A DNA stretch of 64,000 bases from Planctomycetota bacterium (GCA_026692865.1 JAPLNI010000058.1:295746-359745), one strand, 5' to 3'. Positions 16,692-26,270 are shown, counted from the first letter of the stretch. The notes: generated by a model not told the origin, from the letters alone. Numbers and translations are program-made.

Positions 16692-18899
16692 ATGCGTAAG
16701 TTGAATGCGGGAGGCGGATGGCAAGCTGTTCGCTATACGTTTAGTAAGGCTTGGGAAGCCGGCGGCTTGTTCAAGTTCTATCGAGCGCTACGCAGTAAGA
16801 ATGCATGCAAGACTTGTGCACTCGGCATGGGTGGCCAGCATGGTGGTATGGTCAATGAACGCGGGAATTTTCCAGAAGTTTGTAAGAAATCGATCCAAGC
16901 GATGGCTGCAGACATGCAACCGGCTATCACGGCCGATTTTTGGTCACGATTTTCTATCGATCAGATGAGTCGATGGACACCGCGTCAGCTCGAAACCAGC
17001 GGGCGATTGATTCAACCGATACTCTATGAAAAAGGTAGTACACACTACCGAACTATCACGTGGAATGATGCGTTTGATCGAATCGCGAACAAATTGAGAT
17101 CATTGATTCCAGACGAAACGTTTTGGTACTTCAGCGGTCGAAGCAGCAACGAAGCAGGTTTTCTGCTGCAACTACTAGCTCGCGTCTACGGTACCAACAA
17201 CGTCAACAACTGTAGTTTCTTCTGCCACCAAGCGAGTGGAGTAGGACTTACGAGCACGCTTGGAACTAGCACTGCCACCGTTGTCCTAGATGACTTGGAA
17301 GAAGCCGATACGATTTGGATTATCGGTGGTAATCCGCCGAGCAATCATCCGCGACTGATGACGACATTGATGCATCTGCGTCGTCGCAAGGGAAAGGTCA
17401 TTGTGATCAACCCGATTCGCGAGCTTGGATTGGTGCGTTTTAAAATACCTAGCGACCCTTGGAGCATGCTATTTGGCACCGAGATTGCAACGCACTATGT
17501 TCAACCACACATCGGAGGCGATCTTGCTCTACTGACTGGCATCGCCAAGGCTGTTGTCGAACTGGGTTCACATGATCTTCGCTTTATGAAAGATCACTGC
17601 AATGATGTCGACAGCTACCTATCCTGGTTATCAACGATGACTTGGAATGAGATCACGGAAAAGAGCGGGGTAGATGAAACGACGATTCGTGATCTGGCCA
17701 AGGTATACTCACAAAGCAAAGCTTCGGTTTTTTCTTGGACGATGGGGATTACTCATCATGCTCACGGAGTGGAGAACGTCCAATCCATCGTCAACCTCGC
17801 GCTTTTAAGAGGGATGGTTGGCAAGTCCGGTGCTGGCGTTATGCCGATCCGAGGACATTCGAATGTTCAGGGGATTGGAAGCGTGGGTGTAACCCCCAAA
17901 TTGAAGGACGAGCTGTTTCAGAACTTGACTGAGAAGTTTGGTGTGAAGCTTCCCACGACGCCCGGGCTCGATACGCTTGCTTGTATTGATCGTGCTGGTT
18001 CGGGGCAGATCAAATTTGGATTTTGCTTAGGTGGAAATCTTTTTGGCTCGGCTCCCGATGCAACGTACGCGAATCAAGCTCTTGAGAATCTTGACATGAT
18101 GGTCATGATGAACACGACTTTGAACACAGGACATGCAAACGGACTCGCTAAGGAGACCATTGTTCTGCCAGTACTCGCTCGAGATGAAGAACCCGAACCG
18201 ACGACTCAGGAATCGATGTTCAATTTTGTACGCGTCAGCGATGGCGGCCCACGTAGGCTGCCTGGCCCACGGAGCGAGGTACAAGTGATCGCCGAGTTAG
18301 GGCGTCGGATATTCGGCGATGTACAAAGTCCGATCAATTGGAAAGAGATGGAAAAAACGAACACCATTCGTCATTGGATCGCGAAGGTTGTTCCAGGATA
18401 TAATCAAGTTGATGGTGTTGATAAGTCAAAGAAAGAGTTTCAGATCGAAGGCCGAACGTTCCATACCGCAAACTTCAAAACATCTTCCGGAAAAGCTAAC
18501 CTATTCTCTCATCAGATTCCTCCGCTAGCGGGCTCGGGAAATCAGCTTCGCATGATGACTGTGCGCAGCGAAGGTCAATTCAATACTGTTGTTTACGAAG
18601 ACTATGACCTTTATCGAAATCAAGATCGTCGCGATGTTGTTTTGATGCATTCGAGTGATATGATTCGGCTTGGGCTTGAAGATGATGACCATGTTACTGT
18701 CCGCAGTGAAACGGGAGTCATGTATCATCTTCATGCAAGGTCCTTTGACGACATCCGAGCGGGCAATGCGATGATGTATTATCCCGAAGCGAACGTCTTA
18801 GTGTCGCGCACGATTGATCCGCAATCGCGGACCCCTGCGTTCAAATGCATTCTTATCACGATCGAGAAATCAAACGTGATTTCACTGCCCGTTGCGTAA
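16692..18899 (+). CDS. FdhA/YdeP-like molybdopterin oxidoreductase
   Basis: 735 residues from ATG 16692, chosen because AAGGTGA ends five bases before it; in-frame TTG and GTG codons lie upstream. The N-terminal CKTCALGMGGQHGGMVNE segment, the FFCHQASGVGL region and GGNPPSNHPR are typical of the 'oxidoreductase alpha (molybdopterin) subunit' group related to formate dehydrogenase alpha (YdeP type). The C-terminal molydopterin-dinucleotide-binding domain has GNLFGSAPDA-like and YPEANVLVSR segments. The group binds a bis-MGD cofactor; its physiological substrate is unproven. No Fe-S subunit, membrane anchor or fdhD chaperone is encoded beside it. The CxxC at the front could hold a metal or be a relic of the [4Fe-4S] site. 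Confidence 0.88.
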   Translation: MRKLNAGGGWQAVRYTFSKAWEAGGLFKFYRALRSKNACKTCALGMGGQHGGMVNERGNFPEVCKKSIQAMAADMQPAITADFWSRFSIDQMSRWTPRQLETSGRLIQPILYEKGSTHYRTITWNDAFDRIANKLRSLIPDETFWYFSGRSSNEAGFLLQLLARVYGTNNVNNCSFFCHQASGVGLTSTLGTSTATVVLDDLEEADTIWIIGGNPPSNHPRLMTTLMHLRRRKGKVIVINPIRELGLVRFKIPSDPWSMLFGTEIATHYVQPHIGGDLALLTGIAKAVVELGSHDLRFMKDHCNDVDSYLSWLSTMTWNEITEKSGVDETTIRDLAKVYSQSKASVFSWTMGITHHAHGVENVQSIVNLALLRGMVGKSGAGVMPIRGHSNVQGIGSVGVTPKLKDELFQNLTEKFGVKLPTTPGLDTLACIDRAGSGQIKFGFCLGGNLFGSAPDATYANQALENLDMMVMMNTTLNTGHANGLAKETIVLPVLARDEEPEPTTQESMFNFVRVSDGGPRRLPGPRSEVQVIAELGRRIFGDVQSPINWKEMEKTNTIRHWIAKVVPGYNQVDGVDKSKKEFQIEGRTFHTANFKTSSGKANLFSHQIPPLAGSGNQLRMMTVRSEGQFNTVVYEDYDLYRNQDRRDVVLMHSSDMIRLGLEDDDHVTVRSETGVMYHLHARSFDDIRAGNAMMYYPEANVLVSRTIDPQSRTPAFKCILITIEKSNVISLPVA

Positions 18900-19127
18900 A
18901 GGATCGTTGAGAACCATAAGCAGCTTTCTCGCTCAAAGAGAAGCAATTAAAACGTTTTATTCTTGCCTCGGGGTATGATGTGCGAGCAAAAACCATGAGT
19001 AAATCGAAGGCCGAAGCAGCCGAAAGAAGATTCCAAGAAGGCTATCACAAAGCACGACACTGAGCTACAAACAGTTAGGGTAATATTGAAACACTTGGAA
19101 TACCTTTAAAAGAAAGCTTGGCTGCCC

Positions 19128-20195
19128 GTGGCTGCTCCGTCGACTGTATCGAGCAAATCTTCCAGTTTATCGAAGCAAGATTTCGCAAGTACTGGCTGGC
19201 TACAGGCCTTCATCGGATCTCCTAGTCCAACGATCCAGAAAACACGTTTAGAGATCAAAAAGGTTCTCGATGCGATCGAATCACTCAGTAGTTTGACAAC
19301 CATTCGCGAGAAATCGGAGCTGCTTGACGAGTCCATCTCGGATATATGGAAGTATACAAACAACTCTCAGATGAGTTGGCTCGTCCGAATCATACCAGCC
19401 ATGTCGACCGATTGGCATATCGAAGGATGTGATGAATTCTCGGTCAGCATGAATACGCCGCTTGATTTCAAGACAGCGGAGGAGTGGGCTGCTGCGATGG
19501 GTATTCGCGACTGGAGCACACAAGTGACGACCAAGATTCTTAAGGGTGATTTTGTTACTTGGCAGCGTCGTGTATCACGTCAGGGAAATTCTGGACAGTC
19601 GCATGGATTTACGTACGAAGTCACAGGCAACAGCACGCTGGACTTGGCAACGACTGCTTCCTGGACAGCTAACGAGTGGGCGGATGGAGAATGGAATTTT
19701 CAAATCGATGGTCAACCCATGATGGCGACCGTGTTGGATGAACCGGTGATGACTGATCGACCGCGGTTGGATTCGCTGATGGAGTCGATTATGTTTGCGA
19801 TCTCGCATGCCGACTCGGAGGTGCGTGAGCCGAAGGGTGTAACCAGAAGTGGAGCGGGTTTGCCTGCGCTGTTGGTTTCAGGCACTGGATCGCTTCCGTC
19901 TTGGTGTGATTCTGTTCCGGCGTTCAAGTCAATTCACCAGGAGGTGATTGCCTCGCAGGACACCAAGTTTACGCCGCGATTTCAGTTCGTTTGGTCAACT
20001 GTTTGGCCGGTTCTTTATAGTCGTCGAAAGCGACTCCGTCGTGACTCTTGTGATCTCATCACGATCCGCCAGCAGTTGGATTATTGCTTCGAGACCGAAC
20101 CGGCTCTTACGCGTTGGATCTTTGTCTTTGGCGAATTGCTTTCTCAGACCTTTGTCGGAGATGGCTTAGGGATTGCCGTGAAGTATCGTTCATAG
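19128..20195 (+). CDS. Unassigned 355-residue protein
   Basis: The frame is open from just after a stop at 19107, and GTG 19128 is the first usual start; GAAAG lies eleven bases before it. No signal peptide or membrane segment is evident. The N-terminal 60 residues are Ser-rich and helical, followed by a Trp-rich middle (SWLVRIIPAMSTDWHIEG, TASWTANEWADGEWNF) and a C-terminal helical part. The pattern of regularly spaced Trp is unusual, but I do not recognise the family. It is followed by a strong bidirectional terminator and converges on the polysaccharide export gene. It could be a stand-alone transcript. Confidence 0.72.
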   Translation: MAAPSTVSSKSSSLSKQDFASTGWLQAFIGSPSPTIQKTRLEIKKVLDAIESLSSLTTIREKSELLDESISDIWKYTNNSQMSWLVRIIPAMSTDWHIEGCDEFSVSMNTPLDFKTAEEWAAAMGIRDWSTQVTTKILKGDFVTWQRRVSRQGNSGQSHGFTYEVTGNSTLDLATTASWTANEWADGEWNFQIDGQPMMATVLDEPVMTDRPRLDSLMESIMFAISHADSEVREPKGVTRSGAGLPALLVSGTGSLPSWCDSVPAFKSIHQEVIASQDTKFTPRFQFVWSTVWPVLYSRRKRLRRDSCDLITIRQQLDYCFETEPALTRWIFVFGELLSQTFVGDGLGIAVKYRS

Positions 20196-20272
20196 CAACT
20201 TGTTGCAGTTCAAAGCTGCCCAAATCGCATAGCTTTGGGGAAGAATATCGCTTTTCTTGCGGTAACAAAACG

Positions 20273-20304
20273 AAAAAAGCCCACTTCGAAGAAGCAGGCT
20301 TTTT
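20273..20304. terminator. Bidirectional Rho-independent terminator
   Basis: AAAAAGCC (20274-20281) pairs with GGCTTTTT (20297-20304) around a 15-base loop that itself has a CTTCGAAG core. Each strand has a T-run after the stem, and it separates two convergent genes, so it can serve both. Confidence 0.85.
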
Positions 20305-20325
20305 CCAATTGCAGTTCCAGATCAA

Positions 20326-21735
20326 TTATCTCTGTTGAAGCCCTTGCAGGATCAACTGAACACCGAAGGTGAAGAAGGTTGCAACACTGAAGTTGAGTAG
20401 TTCTTCTTCGGGCTTGTATTGTAGCAGGATTGTATCACCAGCTTGGATGAGCGGTCGTTCACGAGGATCGCTGATGGCCTTTGAAATGTCCACTTCGATA
20501 GTTACCTGTCCGTTGCATGGTAGTGGCCGGATTATGTATAGCTTTCCAGGTGGAACGCCTCTGAATCCACCGATGATGTTTCCGCCACCGTTTGCAGTTC
20601 CTCCGATACCTGAACCTGCGATCGCCATTGCTCCGAGCACGTCTAGATCGTAGTCACGCGGCACAGGGAATTCTCCGCCCGGTAGCAAACCACCGGTGTA
20701 GAAGACTTCTGCTTCTCGAGAGGCGATGGAAACAATATCGCCTTCTTGAAGGATCATGTCTTCTGGTTGGAAGTTCGGTAATACACCAGGCTGGAGTCTT
20801 AGCGGAATCTTGAGGACTGATGGATCATCGGGGAGTGGTGGTGGGCATCCGCAAGGATCTGGATTGTTATAGTACTGGGCATAGAAGTTCTGGATGAATT
20901 CGTCTCGGAGCTTTGAGTTCTTGTTGCTAGCTCGCAAGATCCGCACTTCGTTCTGCGCGTTTAATCCTGGAAGTCCGCCTGTTGCCATGAGAGCATGCAA
21001 CACGTCATTCTGATAAGCTCGGAGCTTGATTAAATTTCCGGACGCACTTTCATCACCCGCACGATTGAACCCACCACGGTTAAATTGATTTCCGCCGCCT
21101 ACTGATCCTAGACCTCCCAAATCTTGGCGAACCACAACAATGTTGACGGTTCGTTCTTGGATCATCGTTACGATTGGCGTTAGAACTCGGGCACCGTCTT
21201 CTTTCAAGATACGTGCATCTAGGTAGGCCTTGCGGATGACTTCGCGAACTTGTTCGACGCTCATCCCCTTGACGTTCAGAGGCTTGATCAACGGTAACGC
21301 GATGGTTCCATCTTCTTGAACCGCGATTGGAAAACCAAGCGATGGTGGAAGAAGGCTGTCACGCTCTGGGAAGTTGACAGGCGGCGGAACGGGTGGCTCA
21401 TCAGGCGGAGTAAAAGGCAAAATGCCTTCGATGTACACGCCTAGGATGTCCCCGCCGTCGAGCAGATACTGCCTAGGCGGTTCCTGACCCAGCCGCGAGA
21501 TGTCGATCGGTACAAGCGTCGACCTCGGTGTGGCTAAGAACTGAGGAGGCAACCGCCGGGCGGGTATCCCGCTGATCGGTTGGGTCAATGCCGAGCAACC
21601 GGTCGCCAGCGATGCGAAGCCAATTAATACTGCCGCACTCATTGACCGGCAATTGTTTGCCGACAAGCAATCGACCAACCAGTTGACCTGGCTCCATCGA
21701 ACTGCGAACTTTGTAAACCATCCTTGGCGTTTCAT
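20326..21735 (-). CDS. Wza-like polysaccharide export lipoprotein
   Basis: 469 residues. A long signal segment ends in lipobox LATGC, with Cys 47 as the lipidation site. The polysaccharide-export domain follows (YLLDGGDILGVYIEG, about 78-165, with an unusual proline-rich PPDEPPVPPP insertion), then SLBB-type segments (VLHALMATGGLPGLNAQNEVRILR and DYDLDVLGAMAIAGSG) and a C-terminal amphipathic or membrane helix. It is the outer-membrane channel for exopolysaccharide. The start has GAGGGAG eight bases upstream. Its BY-kinase counterpart is probably the gene at 56014, far away. A glycine/asparagine-rich loop (GGGNQFNRGGFNRAGDES) sits in the middle. Confidence 0.9.
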   Translation of the reverse strand: MKRQGWFTKFAVRWSQVNWLVDCLSANNCRSMSAAVLIGFASLATGCSALTQPISGIPARRLPPQFLATPRSTLVPIDISRLGQEPPRQYLLDGGDILGVYIEGILPFTPPDEPPVPPPVNFPERDSLLPPSLGFPIAVQEDGTIALPLIKPLNVKGMSVEQVREVIRKAYLDARILKEDGARVLTPIVTMIQERTVNIVVVRQDLGGLGSVGGGNQFNRGGFNRAGDESASGNLIKLRAYQNDVLHALMATGGLPGLNAQNEVRILRASNKNSKLRDEFIQNFYAQYYNNPDPCGCPPPLPDDPSVLKIPLRLQPGVLPNFQPEDMILQEGDIVSIASREAEVFYTGGLLPGGEFPVPRDYDLDVLGAMAIAGSGIGGTANGGGNIIGGFRGVPPGKLYIIRPLPCNGQVTIEVDISKAISDPRERPLIQAGDTILLQYKPEEELLNFSVATFFTFGVQLILQGLQQR

Positions 21736-21843
21736 AAAACTCCCTCGCTCCCGAGTGGGGTTCCTGCGGCTATTTGCACGAATGCGTTAAATTAATGTTT
21801 GCGGTAATCAGAAGTGAATCGATTGCCGCGGCGAATTCTTTGT

Positions 21844-21884
21844 TGGCTACTATGAGTTCGCGGTAAACGACTTCTTAGTAGCCA
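21844..21884. other. 9-bp inverted repeat between two minus-strand genes
   Basis: TGGCTACTA (21844-21852) and TAGTAGCCA (21876-21884) are perfect inverted arms with a 23-base loop, seven bases after the stop of the upstream gene. It lacks a T-run, so it may be an mRNA end structure or a regulatory site rather than a terminator. Confidence 0.5.
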
Positions 21885-21890
21885 GTCCCG

Positions 21891-22673
21891 TTACCGAACT
21901 GGATTGACAAGCGAACTAATGATTGGACTCGAGTTGTCTACTTTGGCTTCCAGGGGAACTGGATTCGGGTTCGCTACTGTGGGGTAGCTACCGGCGGGTG
22001 CAAAATGCATCTTGCTTGGATCAAAGGTTTCCACGGGTGCGGAGGCCATCTTTCCTGCTGCTTCAGAAGCTACTGCATCATTTCTAGCCTTGGCTAAGGC
22101 TGCGGCAGGTGGTTGGGCTTGAGGCATTGGATACATTCCTGCTACCTGTCCATCGCCGAGTTTGTTGTGATCGGCCAATTGATTTTGGACTGCCATGGAA
22201 GTTTGGATTTGAGTCCAGTTTCCGATTCCGTCTTCTTCGGCTGCACGAGCTCCGTGTGGATAGCCCGAGTACCAAGACGATACTTTTGACTGTCCTTCTG
22301 CAGATTGATACTTCCAACCCCAGTATTGCCGAGGTGGAAAGGCTGGCGAGCATCCCGTGCCGCCGTCGGCGACATCTGCATAGCCTGCTCTGAATCCTTC
22401 GCAGAATTCGTGGTTGTGCCGTTCGTTACAGAACTGATGTTTGCGGTTATGCCAGGCTTTGTTTGCCCAGGCATCGTTCCGGTATTTCATCATCATGCCG
22501 TTCCAGCCACCGCTATAATTCCAACTGTCTTTAGCACCGCTCCAAGCATTACAACCTGTCATCGATCCGATGCTGGCGAGTGCTAGTAACATGCCTGCGA
22601 GTGCACGTCTGGAGTTTCTCCGACGATCTGCAGATCGAGATTGCGGCTTGAATGTGTCTCTTCGACAAATCAT
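21891..22673 (-). CDS. Conserved planctomycete-type lipoprotein linked to polysaccharide export
   Basis: 260 residues with an Arg-rich N-terminus, a hydrophobic stretch and lipobox SMTGC (Cys 41). The mature protein is rich in aromatic and small residues; its most distinctive block is CEGFRAGYADVADGGTGCSP followed by YWGWKYQ and YSGYPHGARAAEEDG, so it looks like a Trp/Tyr-rich globular domain. The C-terminal 80 residues are Ala/Pro-rich and probably flexible. I do not recognise an enzyme. It is upstream of the Wza-like gene on the same strand, separated by 155 bases with a hairpin, and divergent from the polymerase-like gene, which makes an accessory role in capsule or EPS export plausible. 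Confidence 0.8.
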   Translation of the reverse strand: MICRRDTFKPQSRSADRRRNSRRALAGMLLALASIGSMTGCNAWSGAKDSWNYSGGWNGMMMKYRNDAWANKAWHNRKHQFCNERHNHEFCEGFRAGYADVADGGTGCSPAFPPRQYWGWKYQSAEGQSKVSSWYSGYPHGARAAEEDGIGNWTQIQTSMAVQNQLADHNKLGDGQVAGMYPMPQAQPPAAALAKARNDAVASEAAGKMASAPVETFDPSKMHFAPAGSYPTVANPNPVPLEAKVDNSSPIISSLVNPVR

Positions 22674-23053
22674 CGAGAACCCCCTTGCTCAACATCACGC
22701 TAGTGTTCAATTACTCTGGAGAAGCGATATGACGAAAATCTGCGTTCGATTTACCCAAGCGAAATCAGCGCGTCATATCTCTCCAGGTTGTCTATCGCCT
22801 GAATAAGGGGGGAACATTTAACGATTATTCGGGTTCTGCCATGATTGACGCATTTTCGTTCCGTAACGAATGTAATGAGGCATTTCGATGCGATGATTGC
22901 TAGCGAATTGTTTGTCTGGAAAACAGGGCAAAGATCTGGCCATATGTGGATTACAATCGAGAGGATTGCCGGAAACATCGATTAGGAGCATCGATTTTAA
23001 AATTTAGCGGCACCTGGATCGCCAAACGCTGATAAAAACTTGAAAAACAATTC
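22674..23053. promoter_or_regulatory. 380-base divergent region with a long interrupted inverted repeat
   Basis: CTGGAGA (22716-22722) plus ATATGACG (22727-22734) pair with CGTCATAT (22771-22778) plus TCTCCAG (22780-22786). The arms give fifteen pairs with a small asymmetric bulge around a 36-base loop. It is 43 bases upstream of the lipoprotein ATG, so it could be a structured leader or an operator. The rest holds no gene that I can see. Confidence 0.5.
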
Positions 23054-26000
23054 ATGATTAACTCTACAGCCGAGCAATCCCAATCCGGAGGACACAGATC
23101 ACGTCGTTCGCCGCGAATGCATTCGTCTGGCGAGAGGTCGTTCTACAGTTCGCTTTCGTTACTCCCACTGGTCGCGGTATGTGCATTGTCGACTGTCTGT
23201 GCAGCGCCCTGGTATTTCGCAAGCACACCGTGGATCGCGCAGTATTGGCTTGTCCTCGCAGGATCGGCCACCGTCGGGGTCTTGTTGCTGAATATTTTGC
23301 TCCGGCTTTGGAGCCCGAATGTTGGTCCTAGGCTTAGTGTTCCGTGGCTAACGCTAACACTGATTTTCGCTGCGTGTTATGCTTTTACACAAAGCATCCC
23401 CTACTTCGATGGAGTACCTTCGAAGGCGGATTCTGCGCCAGCAAGTATTCAAATCCAAAGATGGTTTCTGGGACTACCCAACGCATCGCTTGACGAAAGG
23501 TTTGGTGTTTCTGCATCGAACGTAGTAGATTCGAATTCGAAGTCTGAAAACGACTTAGTGGCTCAGGCCGACGGCGGAATTGATCGCCATCCCTTTCAAC
23601 TTTCAATAAGCATCGAGCCGCTGCACACGCGAGCTGCAATCGGTTCGCTGGTCCTTGCAGCGGTGATGGTTTGGATTGGATCGGTTTGCTTTACTTCCCC
23701 TAAGTGGCAGATCAGTCTTGTCTTAGTCATCACCTTGCTGGGGATTGTATTCGGGATGCTGGGGCTCGCTCATGCACTCTCATGGCAAAAGGTCAACTGG
23801 CTTGGGCTGGCTCCGGGCAACTCGTTCGCAACATTCGTCTCGCGAAATAGCGCAGGCGGGTTCATGAACGTGTGTTTGTCGGCTGCCCTTGGACTTGCGA
23901 CATGGACATTTCTCAAGCCATACAATCCAAATGATTTTTACATTGTTAGCAACCCAAACCCCTTACTCGAGTTTTTACGCAAGATTGAATCGGGCTTTGC
24001 AAAGCTTACCACTCCGCAGATCGCATCAGTAATCGCAGTCGCGTTCCTATTGGCTGCCGTTGGGTGTACGACATCGCGCGGTGCGACCATCGGTGGTATC
24101 GCTGCATGTAGTGTTGTCTTGCTTCTCTCAAAAAGTAGAGAACAAGGCCACGGACGTGTTATTTTCGCAATAATTGTAGTCTTGCTAGGTTTAGGGATCG
24201 TCTTCTTTTTCGAGTTCGATGAACGAATTAGTAAACGGTTCGAGGAACTGCTTAAGATTGAGAACCAACTTAAGGATGGTCGGTCCTACATTTGGGGCGT
24301 TGCGATACAGGCTTTCTCGTTTTTCATCGCAACCGGAAGTGGCCTTGGAACATTTCACTACGCTTATCTTCCGTTTCAAACGCCGAATTCTGGGGGTTGG
24401 TATTATCACGCGGAAAGCCTTTTCATGCAGACGCTGGTTGAGTTCGGATGGATTGGCATTTGTTTGATTGTGCTTGTTTTGTTTCAAATGATTCACGCGA
24501 TTAAAATTCTTGGAAGTCGTAACAGCAATCCTATGACGACTGAATCCGTACCAACTAAACCACCGCAATACCTGCCCGCCTATGTTACGGGATTGTCACT
24601 GCTAGTCAGCCTGGGCGTGCATTGTTTAGTCGACTTTCCGCTCATTGTTCCGGCCGTGTTTATTCCAGCCGCACTGCTTGCAGGAATGGTTTGCGGTGTT
24701 GCGAAAGCCAAGTCTACTTGGGAAGCTTTTCCCCCGATTGGCCCCCTGTCTAGAACTTCTTCGGAGGTGCATGCTCGATATCCAATAGAGCAAACTTCCC
24801 TTGGTTCGCCAGTTGATACTCCAGTTGCTTTACCGGGCGTTGGAGATCAGGCATCGAATACGTTAAGCCGAGGCAACATAGGTTCTTCCGAAGCCATCGG
24901 TAGTTACTCGCCATCAAGTAGTTCGCAATCGATTCGCTCCCGATCGAGTCGTCGGTCGCGAAGAAGTTCAAGCGATTCATTGCTAGGCGACAGGGAGCGA
25001 TCACGTCGTGGAACAAGGCGGCCGACATTTTCAAAGAACGTCGAATCGCTCGCTGGGCAACAGCTTTCATGGGAGCGGCACGTTTATCGTGGCACCACGC
25101 GGGCAACGTTGTTTTTTACGCTATCGTTTGGTGCACTCGCGATTGTGCTTATGCTTTCCAGCTTATCTTCGATGGATGCTCTTGCTCGATCTGATGCAAT
25201 GGCGAAGTGGGTAACTTCACATGAACAGCTGCCGCGTGAGAAACGAATCAGCAGCCCAAGCTCGTACCTAGTCGGCCTATGGGGTGATTTAGCAATACCC
25301 ATTGATCATGCTCCGTCAGCACTCCGGATGCTTGCCGACGCGATCCTCTACGAGTTCCGCTCGCAGCTTTACGACGAAATCCAAGAGAACGTATCGGGAG
25401 CACGCAAAGTTGGCTGGGAAGAAACTTCACCGTTGCTTATGAACGCACTCTTGAATGGACTGATCGACGCCGACCCCAATAGCAAGTCAAAGAAGACGCC
25501 TGCTGAAATTGCTGGTGGTACCAAACAACTTGCGCGGTGGGACAAGGCATACGAACTGCTTGAGAAAGCCCGTCAAGCTTGTCCACTCGATTGGCGTTTG
25601 TCGTGGGGCGAAGTCTTGTTAAACAGAACGCTCACGCGGAACATGCAGTTGAGACACTTGCAATTAGCAGGAATTCTCTCCGGTCATCGCGCCGAAAATC
25701 TTTTTCAAATCGGTGTCCTCTCACGTGAAGCGGGTGATTTGGACTTGGCGCTAAAATTTTGGCGTCAAACGCTTCGGCTTTCGCCTGGATATGGGGCGCG
25801 AGTGGCATCGATCATTGCCTTGGACCTCGATGATGAAAAGGTACCTGTCGATATCTTCGCTGACGACTTAGGAGTGCTTAAACAGATCACGACAAGCCCT
25901 TTTTCTGAGGAGAAATTTCCAGTAACTAACGAATTACTATGGGAACGTATAAAAGCTGCCGCTGAAGCCCTATCCGCTTTCGAGCCTGGTCGATGGCAAT

Positions 26001-26245
26001 GGCTTGCCGAGATCGCCTCAAAGGAAGGGGACACGGAAAAGGAGTTGGACTGTCTGCGTCAAGCATCCTCGAAACAGCCGATGAATCGAGGAATTCGAAT
26101 GTATTGGGCCAGTCGACTCGCCGACGAAGGATATCTTGACGAAGCGATCGAACAATCTGAATTCTGTCGAACTTTAGCCCCAGACGATCTCCAAGTTCAG
26201 GATGCGATCCGTCGATGGAAGGAATTGCGCGACAAGAACCGATAA
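23054..26245 (+). CDS. O-antigen ligase/polymerase-family membrane protein with TPR tail
   Basis: 1063 residues. The first two thirds contain about a dozen hydrophobic helices, with the Wzy_C-type segment around SYIWGVAIQAFSFFIATGSGLGTFHYAYLPFQTP in the middle and a preceding large periplasmic stretch (about 105-190). A cytoplasmic or periplasmic linker near 640-700 is strikingly Ser/Arg-rich (repeated RS/SR, RSSRRSRRSSS). A second membrane segment follows and then tetratricopeptide-like helices (about 850-1060). The family polymerises or ligates O-antigen or EPS repeats. Neighbours (Wza-like and lipoprotein genes, divergent) support an exopolysaccharide role. No clear ribosome-binding site precedes the ATG. 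Confidence 0.88.
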   Translation: MINSTAEQSQSGGHRSRRSPRMHSSGERSFYSSLSLLPLVAVCALSTVCAAPWYFASTPWIAQYWLVLAGSATVGVLLLNILLRLWSPNVGPRLSVPWLTLTLIFAACYAFTQSIPYFDGVPSKADSAPASIQIQRWFLGLPNASLDERFGVSASNVVDSNSKSENDLVAQADGGIDRHPFQLSISIEPLHTRAAIGSLVLAAVMVWIGSVCFTSPKWQISLVLVITLLGIVFGMLGLAHALSWQKVNWLGLAPGNSFATFVSRNSAGGFMNVCLSAALGLATWTFLKPYNPNDFYIVSNPNPLLEFLRKIESGFAKLTTPQIASVIAVAFLLAAVGCTTSRGATIGGIAACSVVLLLSKSREQGHGRVIFAIIVVLLGLGIVFFFEFDERISKRFEELLKIENQLKDGRSYIWGVAIQAFSFFIATGSGLGTFHYAYLPFQTPNSGGWYYHAESLFMQTLVEFGWIGICLIVLVLFQMIHAIKILGSRNSNPMTTESVPTKPPQYLPAYVTGLSLLVSLGVHCLVDFPLIVPAVFIPAALLAGMVCGVAKAKSTWEAFPPIGPLSRTSSEVHARYPIEQTSLGSPVDTPVALPGVGDQASNTLSRGNIGSSEAIGSYSPSSSSQSIRSRSSRRSRRSSSDSLLGDRERSRRGTRRPTFSKNVESLAGQQLSWERHVYRGTTRATLFFTLSFGALAIVLMLSSLSSMDALARSDAMAKWVTSHEQLPREKRISSPSSYLVGLWGDLAIPIDHAPSALRMLADAILYEFRSQLYDEIQENVSGARKVGWEETSPLLMNALLNGLIDADPNSKSKKTPAEIAGGTKQLARWDKAYELLEKARQACPLDWRLSWGEVLLNRTLTRNMQLRHLQLAGILSGHRAENLFQIGVLSREAGDLDLALKFWRQTLRLSPGYGARVASIIALDLDDEKVPVDIFADDLGVLKQITTSPFSEEKFPVTNELLWERIKAAAEALSAFEPGRWQWLAEIASKEGDTEKELDCLRQASSKQPMNRGIRMYWASRLADEGYLDEAIEQSEFCRTLAPDDLQVQDAIRRWKELRDKNR

Positions 26246-26257
26246 CTGCGGGAGATA

Positions 26258-26270
26258 GGCTTGAAAAGCC
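26258..26270 (+). terminator. Weak hairpin after the polymerase gene
   Basis: GGCTT-GAA-AAGCC is a five-base stem with a three-base loop, followed by AAATTATCCC but no T-run. It lies 12 bases after the stop. Confidence 0.3.

Noticed and set aside
18995..19063. Short ORF MSKSKAEAAERRFQEGYHKARH (22 residues) between the molybdopterin gene and the 355-residue gene
   Set aside because: Too short, no ribosome-binding site, no recognised motif; could be random.
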